64,000 bases of DNA, taken from positions 242,712 to 306,711 of the forward strand of contig NZ_JANUFD010000009.1 of NCBI RefSeq assembly GCF_024807945.1, written 5' to 3'. A program made the position numbers and the translations under genes. Origin of the DNA: Pseudomonas sp. JUb42. GTDB lineage: Bacteria > Pseudomonadota > Gammaproteobacteria > Pseudomonadales > Pseudomonadaceae. The notes beneath the pieces were generated by a model. It was not told the DNA's origin and ran no database searches. It saw only the letters and a program-made list of their open reading frames with translations. Below are positions 1 through 9,453 of the stretch, piece by piece (positions within the stretch are counted from its first letter, which is position 1; each line of letters opens with the position of its first letter).

Positions 1-831
1 CGCGAGCACGGTTTCCCCTGCCCGCTGGTGCGCTGGCACTTCCACAAGGAGTATGAGCTGCACCTGATCGTCGCCAGTTCCGGCAAAGTGTTTGTCGGCG
101 ACTACATCGGCAACTTCTACCCCCAGACCCTGTTTCTTACCGGCCCCAATCTGCCTCATAACTGGATCAGCCAGGTCGAGGAAGACGAAGTCGTGCCCAA
201 GCGCGACATGCTGGTGAACTTCACCGATGAGCTGCTGGAAAGCGGCATTCAGGTCTTTACCGAGCTGCGCACCCTGGCGCCGCTGCTGGAGCGGGCGCAA
301 TACGGTGTCGAGTTCCGCTGCCCGCGCACCATTGCCCAGGCCGCCCGGCTGATGCAGAAGATTGCCGATACCAAGGGCATTACGCGCCTGGGGCATTTCC
401 TGATCCTGCTGGAGTTGCTCGCCGCCAGCGATGACTATCAGCTGCTGTCCGGCACCAAGGCGCCGCAGATGGCCGACGAGCACAGCATCGACCGCACCAA
501 CCGCGCGGTGGATTACATCTTTACCCACTACGCCCGGGAACTGCCTCTCGAAGAAGTAGCCAGCTACCTGGGCATGAAGCCGACCTATTTCTCTCGCGTA
601 TTCAAACAGGCCACCGGGCGCAGCTTCGTCGAGTTCGTCAATCGCCTGCGGGTCAGCAAGTCCTGTGAGCTGCTGGCCGACGGCGACCGACCGGTTACCG
701 ACGTGTGCTTTGAGTCGGGCTTCAACAATATTTCCAACTTCAACCGCCGCTTCCAGCAGCTCAAGGGCATGACGCCTTCGCACTATCGGCGCCTGGCCGT
801 TCAGCGCCTGACCGAACAAAACCTGTACTGA
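1..831 (+). CDS. mtlR: Mannitol operon activator MtlR, AraC family (5' end cut by window)
   Basis: AraC/XylS-type transcription activator of the downstream polyol operon. The frame is open from base 1, so the true start lies upstream; a GTG at 28 is only the first internal start codon. About 276 residues are visible. The N-terminal half is a cupin-like sensing domain that opens with an RWHFHKEYELHLI stretch. The last ~100 residues hold two helix-turn-helices: LPLEEVASYLGMKPTYFSRV, then a second one around VTDVCFESGFNNISNF, ending in the family's GMTPSHYRR. It sits 239 bp upstream of mtlE on the same strand, as in P. fluorescens, where MtlR activates mtl genes in response to mannitol, sorbitol or arabitol. 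The gene name rests on this context plus family features. Confidence 0.9.
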   Translation, partial: REHGFPCPLVRWHFHKEYELHLIVASSGKVFVGDYIGNFYPQTLFLTGPNLPHNWISQVEEDEVVPKRDMLVNFTDELLESGIQVFTELRTLAPLLERAQYGVEFRCPRTIAQAARLMQKIADTKGITRLGHFLILLELLAASDDYQLLSGTKAPQMADEHSIDRTNRAVDYIFTHYARELPLEEVASYLGMKPTYFSRVFKQATGRSFVEFVNRLRVSKSCELLADGDRPVTDVCFESGFNNISNFNRRFQQLKGMTPSHYRRLAVQRLTEQNLY

Positions 832-1070
832 TTCTCTCCTCTCTCATCCTGCTGAACTACGCTGAATCTGCGCCGAACCTTGTTCGAGCGCAGTTGTCTC
901 GTATCAGGCACTTCTTCAGCAGTGCAAAATAGTATCGGTTGCAGTGTGCCGCAGGATTTGTCTTGGCGGCGCCGGACCGCTGTAATCAGTACTCATCTTC
1001 CTGCCCTCCGGAAGATACAAAAACAATAACCGAGCTTCTGTAGCCCCCTGGCGCAGAAGAGGAGTGATCG
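832..1070 (+). promoter_or_regulatory. mtlR-mtlE intergenic region, presumed mtl operon promoter
   Basis: This 239-bp gap between the regulator and the operon must hold the MtlR-dependent promoter. I cannot point to a confident -35/-10 pair or to the MtlR operator. A strong ribosome binding site, GAGGAG at 1059-1064, lies 6 bases before the mtlE ATG. Confidence 0.5.
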
Positions 1071-2384
1071 ATGAAGACCTCAGCAAAACTGCTACTTGCC
1101 GGTACCTGTCTGTCCATCAGCGCCATCGCCTCTGCGGGCGACGTCACCATCGCCACCGTCAACAACAGCGACATGATCCGCATGCAGAAGCTCTCGAAGA
1201 CTTTCGAAGAGCAGCACCCGGACATCAAGCTCAAGTGGGTGGTCCTGGAAGAGAACGTTCTGCGCCAGCGCGTCACCACCGATATTGCCACCAAGGGCGG
1301 CCAGTTCGACGTGCTGACCATCGGCATGTACGAAGCATCGCTGTGGGGCGCCAAGGGCTGGCTGAAGGAAATGAAGGACCTGCCAGCCAATTATGCGCTG
1401 GATGACGTCTTCCCTTCCGTGCGTGACGGTCTGTCCGTCGACGGCAAACTGTTCGCTCTGCCGTTCTACGCCGAAAGCTCGATCACTTACTATCGCAAGG
1501 ACCTGTTCAAGGCCGCCGGCCTGACCATGCCGGAGCGCCCGACCTGGACCCAGATCGGCGAATTCGCCGACAAGCTCACCGACAAGTCCAAGGAACAGTA
1601 CGGCCTGTGCCTGCGCGGCAAGCCGGGCTGGGGTGAGAACATGGCGCTGATCACCACCGTGGCCAATGCCTTCGGCGCCCGCTGGTTCGACGAAAACTGG
1701 AAAGCCCAGTTCGACCAGCCTGAGTGGAAAAACGCGCTGAACTTCTACGTCAACGCCATGAAGAAAAACGGCCCGCCGGGCGCCTCCAGCAACGGCTTCA
1801 ACGAAAACCTGGCGCTGTTCAACAGCGGCAAGTGCGCCATGTGGGTCGACGCCTCTGTGGCCGGTTCCTTCGTGACCGACAAATCCCAGAGCAAGGTCGC
1901 CGATAACGTCGGCTTCACCTACGCTCCGCACGAAGTCACCGACAAAGGCTCGGCCTGGTTGTACTCGTGGGCCCTGGGCATTCCGGCGAGCGCGAAGAAC
2001 AGCAAAGACGCCCAGGCGTTCACCGAGTGGGCGACATCAAAAGAGTACGCAGCGCTGGTTGCCGAGAAAGACGGCGTCGCCAACGTACCGCCAGGCACTC
2101 GCGCATCGACCTATAACGATGCTTATGCCAAGGCAGCGCCGTTCTCCACCATTACCCTGGAATCGCTCAAAGCAGTGACGCCTAAAGCACCGACCCTCAA
2201 GCCGGTTCCTTATGTCGGCATCCAGTTGGTGACCATCCCTGAGTTCCAGTCCATCGGCACTGCAGTCGGCCAACAGTTCGCTGCGGCCCTGACCGGTCAG
2301 AGCACGGTCGATGCCGCCCTGGCCGCCGCGCAAACGGCTACCGAGCGCGATATGAAGCGGGCCGGTTACCCGAAAAAGAACTAG
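1071..2384 (+). CDS. mtlE: Mannitol/sorbitol ABC transporter, periplasmic substrate-binding protein
   Basis: Solute-binding protein (437 aa) that captures mannitol, sorbitol or arabitol in the periplasm and delivers it to the MtlFG permease. It belongs to the MalE-like extracellular sugar-binding family (SBP_bac_1). A signal peptide is visible: MKTSAK, a hydrophobic core, and an ASA-G cleavage site near residue 22. The mature part starts DVTIATVNNSDMIRMQKLS, followed by an EEQHPDIKLKW segment usual for the family. The ATG at 1071 has GAGGAG six bases upstream. It is the first gene of the mtlEFGKDYZ operon and is followed by an intercistronic hairpin before mtlF. Substrate identity comes from the co-located mannitol dehydrogenase. 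Confidence 0.92.
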   Translation: MKTSAKLLLAGTCLSISAIASAGDVTIATVNNSDMIRMQKLSKTFEEQHPDIKLKWVVLEENVLRQRVTTDIATKGGQFDVLTIGMYEASLWGAKGWLKEMKDLPANYALDDVFPSVRDGLSVDGKLFALPFYAESSITYYRKDLFKAAGLTMPERPTWTQIGEFADKLTDKSKEQYGLCLRGKPGWGENMALITTVANAFGARWFDENWKAQFDQPEWKNALNFYVNAMKKNGPPGASSNGFNENLALFNSGKCAMWVDASVAGSFVTDKSQSKVADNVGFTYAPHEVTDKGSAWLYSWALGIPASAKNSKDAQAFTEWATSKEYAALVAEKDGVANVPPGTRASTYNDAYAKAAPFSTITLESLKAVTPKAPTLKPVPYVGIQLVTIPEFQSIGTAVGQQFAAALTGQSTVDAALAAAQTATERDMKRAGYPKKN

Positions 2385-2407
2385 TCAGCCCTGACAGTCC
2401 TTTGATG

Positions 2408-2431
2408 TCAGGACGCGCCTGCGCGTCCTGA
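2408..2431 (+). terminator. Intercistronic hairpin between mtlE and mtlF
   Basis: TCAGGACGCGC and GCGCGTCCTGA form an 11-bp perfect GC-rich stem (10 bp with a four-base loop). No U-run follows, so it looks more like an mRNA-stabilising or attenuating hairpin than a full terminator. Such hairpins after binding-protein genes let the binding protein be made in excess over the permease. Confidence 0.65.
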
Positions 2432-2459
2432 CCGTTCCTGCATCACCCCGGAGTCACCC

Positions 2460-3392
2460 ATGAATACCTCGACCCTCTCCCCCGCCAAGCAGTCCGCCAG
2501 CGCCACACCGCCGGGCAAAGGCCGCCTGAGCAAACCCGGCTGGTTCCTGGTCAGCCCCTCGGTCCTGTTGCTGCTGGTATGGATGATCGTGCCACTGGGC
2601 ATGACCATCTATTTCTCACTGATTCGCTACAACCTGCTCAACCCCGGCGAAAACGAATTCATCGGTCTTGAGAACTTCGAGTTCTTCGTTACCGACAGCG
2701 GCTTTATCCCCGGTGCCCTGAACACGCTGCTGCTGGTTGGCAGTGTGCTGGCCATCAGCGTGATCCTCGGCGTGTTGATTTCCGCCCTGCTCGAAGCCAG
2801 TGAGTTCTTCGGCCGCAGCATCGTGCGCGTGCTGCTGATCTCGCCTTTTTTCATCATGCCCACGGTCAGCGCGCTGATCTGGAAGAACCTGATTTTCCAT
2901 CCGGTGTCGGGCATCCTCGCCTGGGTATGGAAGCTGTTCGGCGCCCAGCCCATCGACTGGTTCGCCAACTACCCGATGCTGGCAATCATCATCATCGTGT
3001 CGTGGCAGTGGCTGCCGTTCGCCATACTGATCCTGATGACCGCCATGCAGTCCCTGGACCAGGAACAGAAAGAAGCCGCACGCCTGGACGGTGCCGGCCC
3101 CATCGCGATCTTCTGGCACCTGACCCTGCCGCACCTGGCCCGGCCGATTGCCGTGGTGGTCATGATCGAAACCATCTTCCTGCTGTCGGTGTTCGCCGAA
3201 ATCTTCACCACCACCAACGGCGGTCCGGGCTTCGCCTCGACCAACCTGGCGTATCTGATCTACAACCAGGCGCTGCTGCAGTTCGACGTCGGCATGGCTT
3301 CGGCCGGTGGCCTGATTGCCGTGGTCATCGCCAATATTGCCGCCATCATCCTGATCCGGATGATCGGCAAAAACCTCACCGACAAGTCATGA
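2460..3392 (+). CDS. mtlF: Mannitol/sorbitol ABC transporter permease 1
   Basis: Inner-membrane permease (310 aa) of the polyol ABC importer, homologous to MalF/UgpA. After a polar N-terminus of ~25 residues there are about six hydrophobic segments. The cytoplasmic coupling loop carries the EAA motif as QEQKEAARLDGAGPIAIFWH, which docks onto the ATPase MtlK. It pairs with MtlG to form the channel. The ATG at 2460 follows GGAG (2451-2454). The stop lies 11 bases before the preferred mtlG start. Confidence 0.92.
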   Translation: MNTSTLSPAKQSASATPPGKGRLSKPGWFLVSPSVLLLLVWMIVPLGMTIYFSLIRYNLLNPGENEFIGLENFEFFVTDSGFIPGALNTLLLVGSVLAISVILGVLISALLEASEFFGRSIVRVLLISPFFIMPTVSALIWKNLIFHPVSGILAWVWKLFGAQPIDWFANYPMLAIIIIVSWQWLPFAILILMTAMQSLDQEQKEAARLDGAGPIAIFWHLTLPHLARPIAVVVMIETIFLLSVFAEIFTTTNGGPGFASTNLAYLIYNQALLQFDVGMASAGGLIAVVIANIAAIILIRMIGKNLTDKS

Positions 3393-3403
3393 GGGCCCAA
3401 CCG

Positions 3404-4237
3404 ATGATGACGCTCAAGCAATCCCGCCGCCTGCAAAGCCTGCTGCTCGGCACCCTGTCGTGGCTGATCGCGGCCCTGATTTTCTTCCCGATCTTCTGGA
3501 TGGTCCTGACCAGCTTCAAGACCGAACTGGACGCCTTCGCCACACCGCCGCAACTGTTCTTCACCCCGACCCTGGAAAACTATCTGCACATCCAGGAGCG
3601 CAGTGATTATTTCCACTTCGCCTGGAACTCGATCCTGATCTCCTTCAGCGCGACCATCCTGTGCATCCTGATCTCGGTGCCGGCGGCGTACTCCATGGCC
3701 TTCTTCGAGACCAAGCGGACCAAGAGCACCCTGCTGTGGATGCTCTCGACCAAGATGCTGCCGCCGGTGGGTGTGCTGATGCCGATCTATCTGCTGGCCA
3801 AGACCTTCGGCCTGCTGGATTCGCGTCTGGCCCTGATCGTGATCTACACCCTGATCAACCTGCCTATCGTGGTGTGGATGATTTACACCTACTTCAAGGA
3901 CATCCCGCCGGAAATCCTCGAGGCCTCGCGCCTGGACGGCGCCACCACGCGCCAGGAAATCTTTCGCGTGCTGATGCCGATCTGCAAGGGCGGCCTGGCT
4001 TCCACGGCGCTGCTGTCGCTGATCCTGTGCTGGAACGAAGCGTTCTGGTCACTGAACCTGACCTCCTCCAGCGCCGCGCCGCTGACCGCCCTGATCGCGT
4101 CCTACTCAAGCCCGGAAGGCTTGTTCTGGGCCAAGCTCTCGGCCGTCTCGACCCTGGCCTGTGCACCGATCCTGATTTTCGGCTGGATCAGCCAGAAACA
4201 ACTGGTTCGCGGCCTGTCCTTCGGCGCAGTCAAATAG
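3404..4237 (+). CDS. mtlG: Mannitol/sorbitol ABC transporter permease 2
   Basis: Second permease subunit (277 aa), MalG/UgpE-like, with six hydrophobic segments. The EAA coupling loop reads PPEILEASRLDGATTRQEIF. I start it at ATG 3404 because GAGGG (3391-3395) lies eight bases upstream. An ATG at 3389 that overlaps the mtlF stop codon is the alternative and would add five residues (MRAQP). It forms the heterodimeric channel with MtlF. Confidence 0.9.
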   Translation: MMTLKQSRRLQSLLLGTLSWLIAALIFFPIFWMVLTSFKTELDAFATPPQLFFTPTLENYLHIQERSDYFHFAWNSILISFSATILCILISVPAAYSMAFFETKRTKSTLLWMLSTKMLPPVGVLMPIYLLAKTFGLLDSRLALIVIYTLINLPIVVWMIYTYFKDIPPEILEASRLDGATTRQEIFRVLMPICKGGLASTALLSLILCWNEAFWSLNLTSSSAAPLTALIASYSSPEGLFWAKLSAVSTLACAPILIFGWISQKQLVRGLSFGAVK

Positions 4238-4264
4238 CCCTCAGATAATAAAAAGGAGCCCCAA

Positions 4265-5368
4265 ATGGCTAACCTCATCATTCGTAACCTGCAAAAGGGC
4301 TTTGACGGCCATCAGATCATCAAGGGCATCGACCTGGACGTGCGCGACCGCGAGTTCGTGGTCTTCGTCGGCCCGTCCGGCTGCGGCAAATCCACCCTGC
4401 TGCGCCTGATCGCGGGTCTGGAAGAAGTCACCTCCGGGACCATCGAGCTCGATGGCCGCGACATCACCCAGGTCACCCCGGCCAAGCGCGACCTGGCCAT
4501 GGTGTTCCAGACGTACGCGCTGTATCCGCACATGACCGTGGGCAAGAATCTGTCCTTCGCCCTCGATCTGGCGGGCGTACCCAAGGACGAGGTCAAGCGC
4601 AAGGTCGATGAAGCCGCGCGCATCCTCGAACTCGGCCCGCTGCTGGAGCGCAAGCCCAAGCAACTGTCCGGCGGCCAGCGCCAGCGCGTTGCCATCGGCC
4701 GCGCCATCGTGCGCAACCCGAAGATCTTCCTGTTCGACGAACCCCTGTCCAACCTCGATGCCGCCCTGCGGGTGCAGACTCGCCTGGAGCTGTCGCGCCT
4801 GCATAAAGAACTGCAGGCCACCATGATCTATGTGACCCACGACCAGGTCGAAGCCATGACCCTGGCCGACAAGGTCGTGGTTCTCAATGGCGGCAAGGTA
4901 GAACAGGTCGGCTCGCCCCTGGAGCTGTACCACCACCCGGCCAACCTGTTCGTTGCGGGCTTTCTCGGCACGCCGAAAATGGGCTTCCTCACGGGCAAGA
5001 TCAGTGGCGTGCATGCCGGTGGCTGCGAAGTCACCCTCGACGCGGGTACGACCATCAAGCTGCCTTTTACCAACGCGCAGCAGAGCGTCGGCGACAGCGT
5101 GACCCTGGGCATTCGCCCGGAGCACCTGGACCTGGCAAAGCCGGGTGATTGTCAGCTGCAAGTGATCGCTGACGTCAGTGAACGCCTGGGCAGCGATACC
5201 TTCTGCCACGTCAATACCCGCTCCGGCGAGGCGCTGACCCTGCGTATCCGCGGCGACATGGCCAGCCAATACGGCGAGACCCTGAACCTGCACCTGGACA
5301 GCAACCATTGTCACCTGTTCGACGCCCAGGGCCTGGTGATTGCCAAGGCCCTGCAGGCCGCCGCCTGA
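4265..5368 (+). CDS. mtlK: Mannitol/sorbitol ABC transporter ATPase
   Basis: Cytoplasmic ATPase (367 aa) of the polyol importer, MalK/UgpC class. Walker A is GPSGCGKST at residues 36-44, the Q-loop is FQTYALYPHM, the ABC signature is LSGGQ at 134-138, and Walker B is IFLFDEP at 154-160, followed by SNLDA (D-loop) and VTHDQVEAM (H-loop). The C-terminal ~130 residues form the TOBE/regulatory domain typical of sugar importers (GIRPEHLDL). An AAGGAG ribosome site at 4252-4257 precedes ATG 4265. Confidence 0.93.
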   Translation: MANLIIRNLQKGFDGHQIIKGIDLDVRDREFVVFVGPSGCGKSTLLRLIAGLEEVTSGTIELDGRDITQVTPAKRDLAMVFQTYALYPHMTVGKNLSFALDLAGVPKDEVKRKVDEAARILELGPLLERKPKQLSGGQRQRVAIGRAIVRNPKIFLFDEPLSNLDAALRVQTRLELSRLHKELQATMIYVTHDQVEAMTLADKVVVLNGGKVEQVGSPLELYHHPANLFVAGFLGTPKMGFLTGKISGVHAGGCEVTLDAGTTIKLPFTNAQQSVGDSVTLGIRPEHLDLAKPGDCQLQVIADVSERLGSDTFCHVNTRSGEALTLRIRGDMASQYGETLNLHLDSNHCHLFDAQGLVIAKALQAAA

Positions 5369-5401
5369 GCCACCGAATTCGAAGCCTTAGAGAGTGTTGT
5401 G

Positions 5402-6886
5402 ATGAAACTCAATAAACAAAACCTGTCGAACCTGGGCCCTGGTGTTGCCGTGCCGGCCTACGCCCTTGGCGATCGCCGCCAGGGCATCGCCCATATCGGC
5501 GTCGGTGGTTTCCATCGTGCCCACCAGGCGTTCTATACCGACTCCCTGATGAACACAGGCGAGGGCCTGGAGTGGGCCATTTGCGGGGTGAGCCTGCGCG
5601 AGGAAGACCGCAAGAACTATCAGGCCCTGAAAGATCAGGACTTCCTCTACACCCTGTTCGAACTGGGCGACACCCCGGACACCGAGACCCGCATCATCGG
5701 CGCCATGAGCGACATGCTCATGTCCAATGATGGTGACCTGGCCCTGATCGACAAACTGGCCAGCCCGGACATCCGCATCGTCTCCCTGACCATCACCGAA
5801 GGCGGCTACTGCATCGACGACAGCACTGGCGAATTCATGAGCCACCTGCCGCAGATCCAGCACGATCTGGATCACCCGGCCACGCCGAAGACCGTATTCG
5901 GCTTTCTCTGCGCCGCCCTGGCCAAGCGCCGGGCCGAAGGCACCCCGGCCTTTACGTTGATGTCCTGCGATAACCTGCCACACAACGGCGCGGTCACCCG
6001 CAAGGCGCTGCTGGCGTTTGCCGCCCTGCGTGACCGCGACCTGCACGACTGGATCGCCGCCAACGTCAGCTTTCCCAACGCCATGGTCGACCGCATCACG
6101 CCCATGACCAGCAGCGCCCACCGTCTGCAACTGCACGACGAAAAAGGCATAGACGATGAATGGCCGGTGGTTTGCGAGCCCTTCGTGCAATGGGTACTGG
6201 AAGACAAATTCGTCAACGGTCGCCCGGCCTGGGAAAAGGTCGGCGTGCAGTTCACCGACGACGTCACCCCCTACGAAGAAATGAAGATCAAGCTGCTCAA
6301 TGGCAGTCATCTGGCGCTGACTTATCTGGGCGCCCTGAAAGGCTATCGCTTCGTTCACGAGACCATGAACGACCCGCTGTTTGTCGAGTACATGCGTACC
6401 TATATGGACCTGGATGTCACGCCGCAACTGGCGCCGGTGCCGGGGATCGACCTGACCGACTACAAACAGACCTTGATCGATCGCTTTTCCAATCAGGCGA
6501 TTGCCGACCAGTTGGAGCGCGTCTGCTCCGATGGCTCGTCGAAATTTCCCAAGTTCACCGTACCGACCATCAACCGTCTGATCCTCGACCAGGCCAATCT
6601 GGACCGTGCGTCTCTGGTGGTCGCCGCCTGGGCTCTGTACCTGCAAGGCAGCAAGGGTGAAAACGGTGTCGAGTATAAAATCGTCGATCCCCGTGCCGAC
6701 TTCTGCAAAGGCCTGGTCGCCGATCAAGCGCTGCTTACTCAGCGTCTGCTCGGTGTAGAAGAGATCTTCGGCGCAGCCATCCCACAGTCGGCTGCCTTCA
6801 TCGCTTCGTTCGAAAAAAACCTGAACAGCCTGAAACAGCTGGGCGTCGATGAGACCCTGAAACAGCTGCTGGGCCAAACCGCTTGA
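5402..6886 (+). CDS. mtlD: Mannitol 2-dehydrogenase
   Basis: NAD-dependent polyol-specific long-chain dehydrogenase (494 aa) oxidising D-mannitol to D-fructose, and in P. fluorescens also D-arabitol to D-xylulose and sorbitol to fructose. The Rossmann segment is HIGVGGFHRAHQA. With ATG 5402 as residue 1, the catalytic residues fall at N191, K295, N300 and H303 (KIKLLNGSH), exactly the numbering published for the P. fluorescens enzyme, which supports this start over the GTG at 5399. It is metal-independent and cytosolic. It lies between the transporter and the kinases and supplies their ketose substrates. Confidence 0.96.
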   Translation: MKLNKQNLSNLGPGVAVPAYALGDRRQGIAHIGVGGFHRAHQAFYTDSLMNTGEGLEWAICGVSLREEDRKNYQALKDQDFLYTLFELGDTPDTETRIIGAMSDMLMSNDGDLALIDKLASPDIRIVSLTITEGGYCIDDSTGEFMSHLPQIQHDLDHPATPKTVFGFLCAALAKRRAEGTPAFTLMSCDNLPHNGAVTRKALLAFAALRDRDLHDWIAANVSFPNAMVDRITPMTSSAHRLQLHDEKGIDDEWPVVCEPFVQWVLEDKFVNGRPAWEKVGVQFTDDVTPYEEMKIKLLNGSHLALTYLGALKGYRFVHETMNDPLFVEYMRTYMDLDVTPQLAPVPGIDLTDYKQTLIDRFSNQAIADQLERVCSDGSSKFPKFTVPTINRLILDQANLDRASLVVAAWALYLQGSKGENGVEYKIVDPRADFCKGLVADQALLTQRLLGVEEIFGAAIPQSAAFIASFEKNLNSLKQLGVDETLKQLLGQTA

Positions 6887-6893
6887 GGTGAGC

Positions 6894-8375
6894 ATGTTTC
6901 TCGGAATCGACTGCGGCACCCAGGGCACCAAAGCCATCATCCTCGACTCTGCCACCGGTAAAGTCCTGGGTGAAGGCGGTGCGCCCCATGACTTGATCAG
7001 CGGCGCCAACGGCCGTCGCGAACAGGATGTGCAGCAATGGCTGGACGCCCTCGAGCAGGCGACCCGCGCGGCCCTGACCCAGGCCGGGGTATCCGGGCTG
7101 CAGATTCAGGGCATCGGCGTCTCCGGTCAGCAGCACGGCCTGGTGCTGCTGGATGCCCAGGGCCAGGTATTGCGCCCGGCCAAGCTGTGGTGCGACACCG
7201 AAACCAGTGACGAAAACCAGCGTCTGCTGGACTACCTCGGTGGCGCGCAAGGTTCCCTGGAGCGTCTGGGCGTGGCCATTGCGCCGGGCTATACGGTGTC
7301 CAAGCTGCTCTGGACCCTCGAGAAGCATCCGGACCTGTTCGCGCAAATCGACAAGATCCTGCTGCCCCACGACTACCTCAATTACTGGCTGACCGGACGT
7401 AGCTGTACGGAGTTTGGCGATGCCTCGGGCACCGGCTATTTCGACGTGCGCAGCCGCAGTTGGGAAATCCCGCTGCTGATGCATATCGACCCCAGCGGAC
7501 GCCTCAACCGCGCCCTGCCGGAGCTGGTGGAAGCGCGGCAGAGCGTCGGCCGGATCCTCCCGGCCATCGCTCAGCGCCTGGGCATCAATACCGATGCCAT
7601 CGTGTCCAGCGGCGGCGGCGACAACATGATGGGCGCTATAGGCACCGGCAATATCCAGCCCGGCGCCATCACCATGAGCCTGGGCTCGTCCGGCACTGTC
7701 TACGCCTACAGCGACGAAGCCAGGGTCAGTGAACAGGCGTCGGTGGCGACCTTCTGCTCGTCTTCCGGCGGCTGGCTGCCGCTGATCTGCACCATGAACC
7801 TGACCAACGCCACCAGTGCCATCCGCGAGCTGTTCGAGATGGACATCGACGCCTTCAACCGCGCCATTGCCGCCGCGCCCATCGGGGCTGCGGGCGTGTC
7901 GATGCTGCCGTTCCTCAACGGTGAGCGTGTACCCGCCCTGCCCCACGCCACGGGCAGCATCCTTGGCCTGGACAGTACCAACCTCAGCCGCGAAAACCTC
8001 TGCCGCGCCGTGGTCGAAGGCACCACCTTCGGCCTGCGCTACGGCCTGGACCTGCTGCGCGACAGCGGCATCAAGAGCGAGAAAATCCGCCTGATCGGTG
8101 GCGGCGCAAAAAGCGCGGTGTGGCGGCAGATAGTCGCCGACATCATGGACACCCCGGTGATCTGCGCCGAATATGGCGAGGCGGCGGCTTTGGGCGCGGC
8201 GATCCAGGCAGCCTGGTGCTGGTCGTCCATGCATCAGCCTGACGACAGCCTGCAAGCCCTGTGTGAACGTTGCGTGCGACTTGACGCGGCCAGCGAAACC
8301 CGGCCCATTGCCGGGCATGTAGCGGCCTATCAAGAGGTCTACGAACGCTATCGCAACCAGTTGCGCGATCTCTAA
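6894..8375 (+). CDS. mtlY: Xylulokinase (FGGY family)
   Basis: Carbohydrate kinase (493 aa) that phosphorylates D-xylulose to xylulose 5-phosphate, the product of arabitol oxidation by MtlD. The N-terminal phosphate-1 loop is FLGIDCGTQGTKAI, followed by GVSGQQHGLVLLD, which is typical of XylB. The C-terminal ATP-binding part carries the GGGAKSAVWRQIVADI motif. I prefer ATG 6894 because it begins right at the FGGY fold; a GTG at 6888 would add two residues. GAGGTG just upstream can serve either. The gap to mtlD is only 7 bases, so translation is coupled. Confidence 0.92.
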   Translation: MFLGIDCGTQGTKAIILDSATGKVLGEGGAPHDLISGANGRREQDVQQWLDALEQATRAALTQAGVSGLQIQGIGVSGQQHGLVLLDAQGQVLRPAKLWCDTETSDENQRLLDYLGGAQGSLERLGVAIAPGYTVSKLLWTLEKHPDLFAQIDKILLPHDYLNYWLTGRSCTEFGDASGTGYFDVRSRSWEIPLLMHIDPSGRLNRALPELVEARQSVGRILPAIAQRLGINTDAIVSSGGGDNMMGAIGTGNIQPGAITMSLGSSGTVYAYSDEARVSEQASVATFCSSSGGWLPLICTMNLTNATSAIRELFEMDIDAFNRAIAAAPIGAAGVSMLPFLNGERVPALPHATGSILGLDSTNLSRENLCRAVVEGTTFGLRYGLDLLRDSGIKSEKIRLIGGGAKSAVWRQIVADIMDTPVICAEYGEAAALGAAIQAAWCWSSMHQPDDSLQALCERCVRLDAASETRPIAGHVAAYQEVYERYRNQLRDL

Positions 8376-8392
8376 TTCCCAAGGGAGCCTTT

Positions 8393-9331
8393 ATGTTTCT
8401 CGTGTGTGGCGAAGCCCTGTTTGACTTTTTCACCCTGCCGGACAACGGCGGTCCGGCCAACGCCCTGGACTTCAAGGCCATTGCCGGCGGCTCGCCGTTT
8501 AACGTTGCGGTCGGCCTGCGCAGGCTTGGCGTCGATTCGGCCTTTTTTGCCGGGCTGTCGACTGACTACCTGGGCCGGCGCCTGCGTAACGTCCTCGACA
8601 AGGAAGGCGTGCGCGATGATTTCCTGCTGGATTTTGACGCACCGACCACCCTGGCCATGGTGGCCGTGGGCGCCGATGGCTCGCCGGTCTACAGTTTCCG
8701 TGGTGAAGGTTGCGCCGACCGGCAACTTCGCCTGCATCATCTGCCCAAACTGGATGACAGCGTGCGCGGCATTCATGTCGGCTCATTCTCCCTGGTCGTG
8801 CAACCCATAGCCGATACCCTGCTGGCTCTGGTCGCCCGTGAGAGCAGCCAGCGCCTGATCAGCCTCGACCCCAACGTACGCCTCAACCCGGCGCCGGATA
8901 TCCAGCAATGGCGCGAGCAGATCAGCGCCTTTGCCGCCCATGCGCACCTGATCAAGGTCAGCGACGAAGACCTGCACCTGCTCTATCCCGAGCAGGCGCC
9001 GCAAGCCGTGGCGGCCAGTTGGCTGAACCAACGCTGCCAACTGGTGATCCTCACCCGCGGCGGCGAAGGCGCGAGCTTGTTCAGTCGTCAGCACGGCAAC
9101 TGGAATATTCCGGCGCAGAAGGTCGAAGTAGCGGATACCGTCGGCGCGGGCGACACCTTTCAGGCGGCGCTGATCACCTATCTCACCGAACACCAGTTGG
9201 ATACGCCCCAGGGCCTCACCTCCCTGAGCCGAGATCAGCTCGATGAAATGGCCCGCTTCGCCATCAGCGCCGCAGCCGTGACCTGTACGCGTACCGGGCC
9301 GGACTTGCCGTATCGCAATCAGTTGGGCTGA
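8393..9331 (+). CDS. mtlZ: Fructokinase (PfkB family)
   Basis: Ribokinase-fold sugar kinase (312 aa) that phosphorylates fructose released from mannitol or sorbitol by MtlD. The N-terminal PfkB signature is AGGSPFNVAVGLRRLG. The C-terminal signature DTVGAGDTF (residues 248-256) contains the anion hole and the catalytic base D254. AAGGGAG lies six bases before the ATG. It is the last gene of the operon; a REP hairpin follows 31 bp after the stop. Confidence 0.92.
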   Translation: MFLVCGEALFDFFTLPDNGGPANALDFKAIAGGSPFNVAVGLRRLGVDSAFFAGLSTDYLGRRLRNVLDKEGVRDDFLLDFDAPTTLAMVAVGADGSPVYSFRGEGCADRQLRLHHLPKLDDSVRGIHVGSFSLVVQPIADTLLALVARESSQRLISLDPNVRLNPAPDIQQWREQISAFAAHAHLIKVSDEDLHLLYPEQAPQAVAASWLNQRCQLVILTRGGEGASLFSRQHGNWNIPAQKVEVADTVGAGDTFQAALITYLTEHQLDTPQGLTSLSRDQLDEMARFAISAAAVTCTRTGPDLPYRNQLG

Positions 9332-9361
9332 AAGGACAGTCATTAGCCCGGTGGCTGCGAT

Positions 9362-9453
9362 TGTGGGAGCGAATTCATTCGCGAAAGCGGTTTTCCAGCC
9401 TCCGAAGATTGGTTTGAAGTGCCGACCTTTTCGCGAATGAATTCGCTTCCACA
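9362..9453. repeat. REP pair, GTGGGAGCGAATTCATTCGCGAA class
   Basis: Two inverted copies of a palindromic unit (left TGTGGGAGCGAATTCATTC..., right ...GAATGAATTCGCTTCCACA) flank about 45 bp. The same unit recurs at 10078-10119 and 62953-63038. It lies downstream of mtlZ in noncoding DNA and may also help end the mtl transcript. Confidence 0.8.

Noticed and set aside
1092..1931. Long antisense open frames opposite mtlE, ugd, arnA, the aminotransferases and other genes
   Set aside because: High-GC codon bias leaves open frames on the opposite strand; they lack family motifs, signal peptides or ribosome sites, and recognised genes occupy the other strand.
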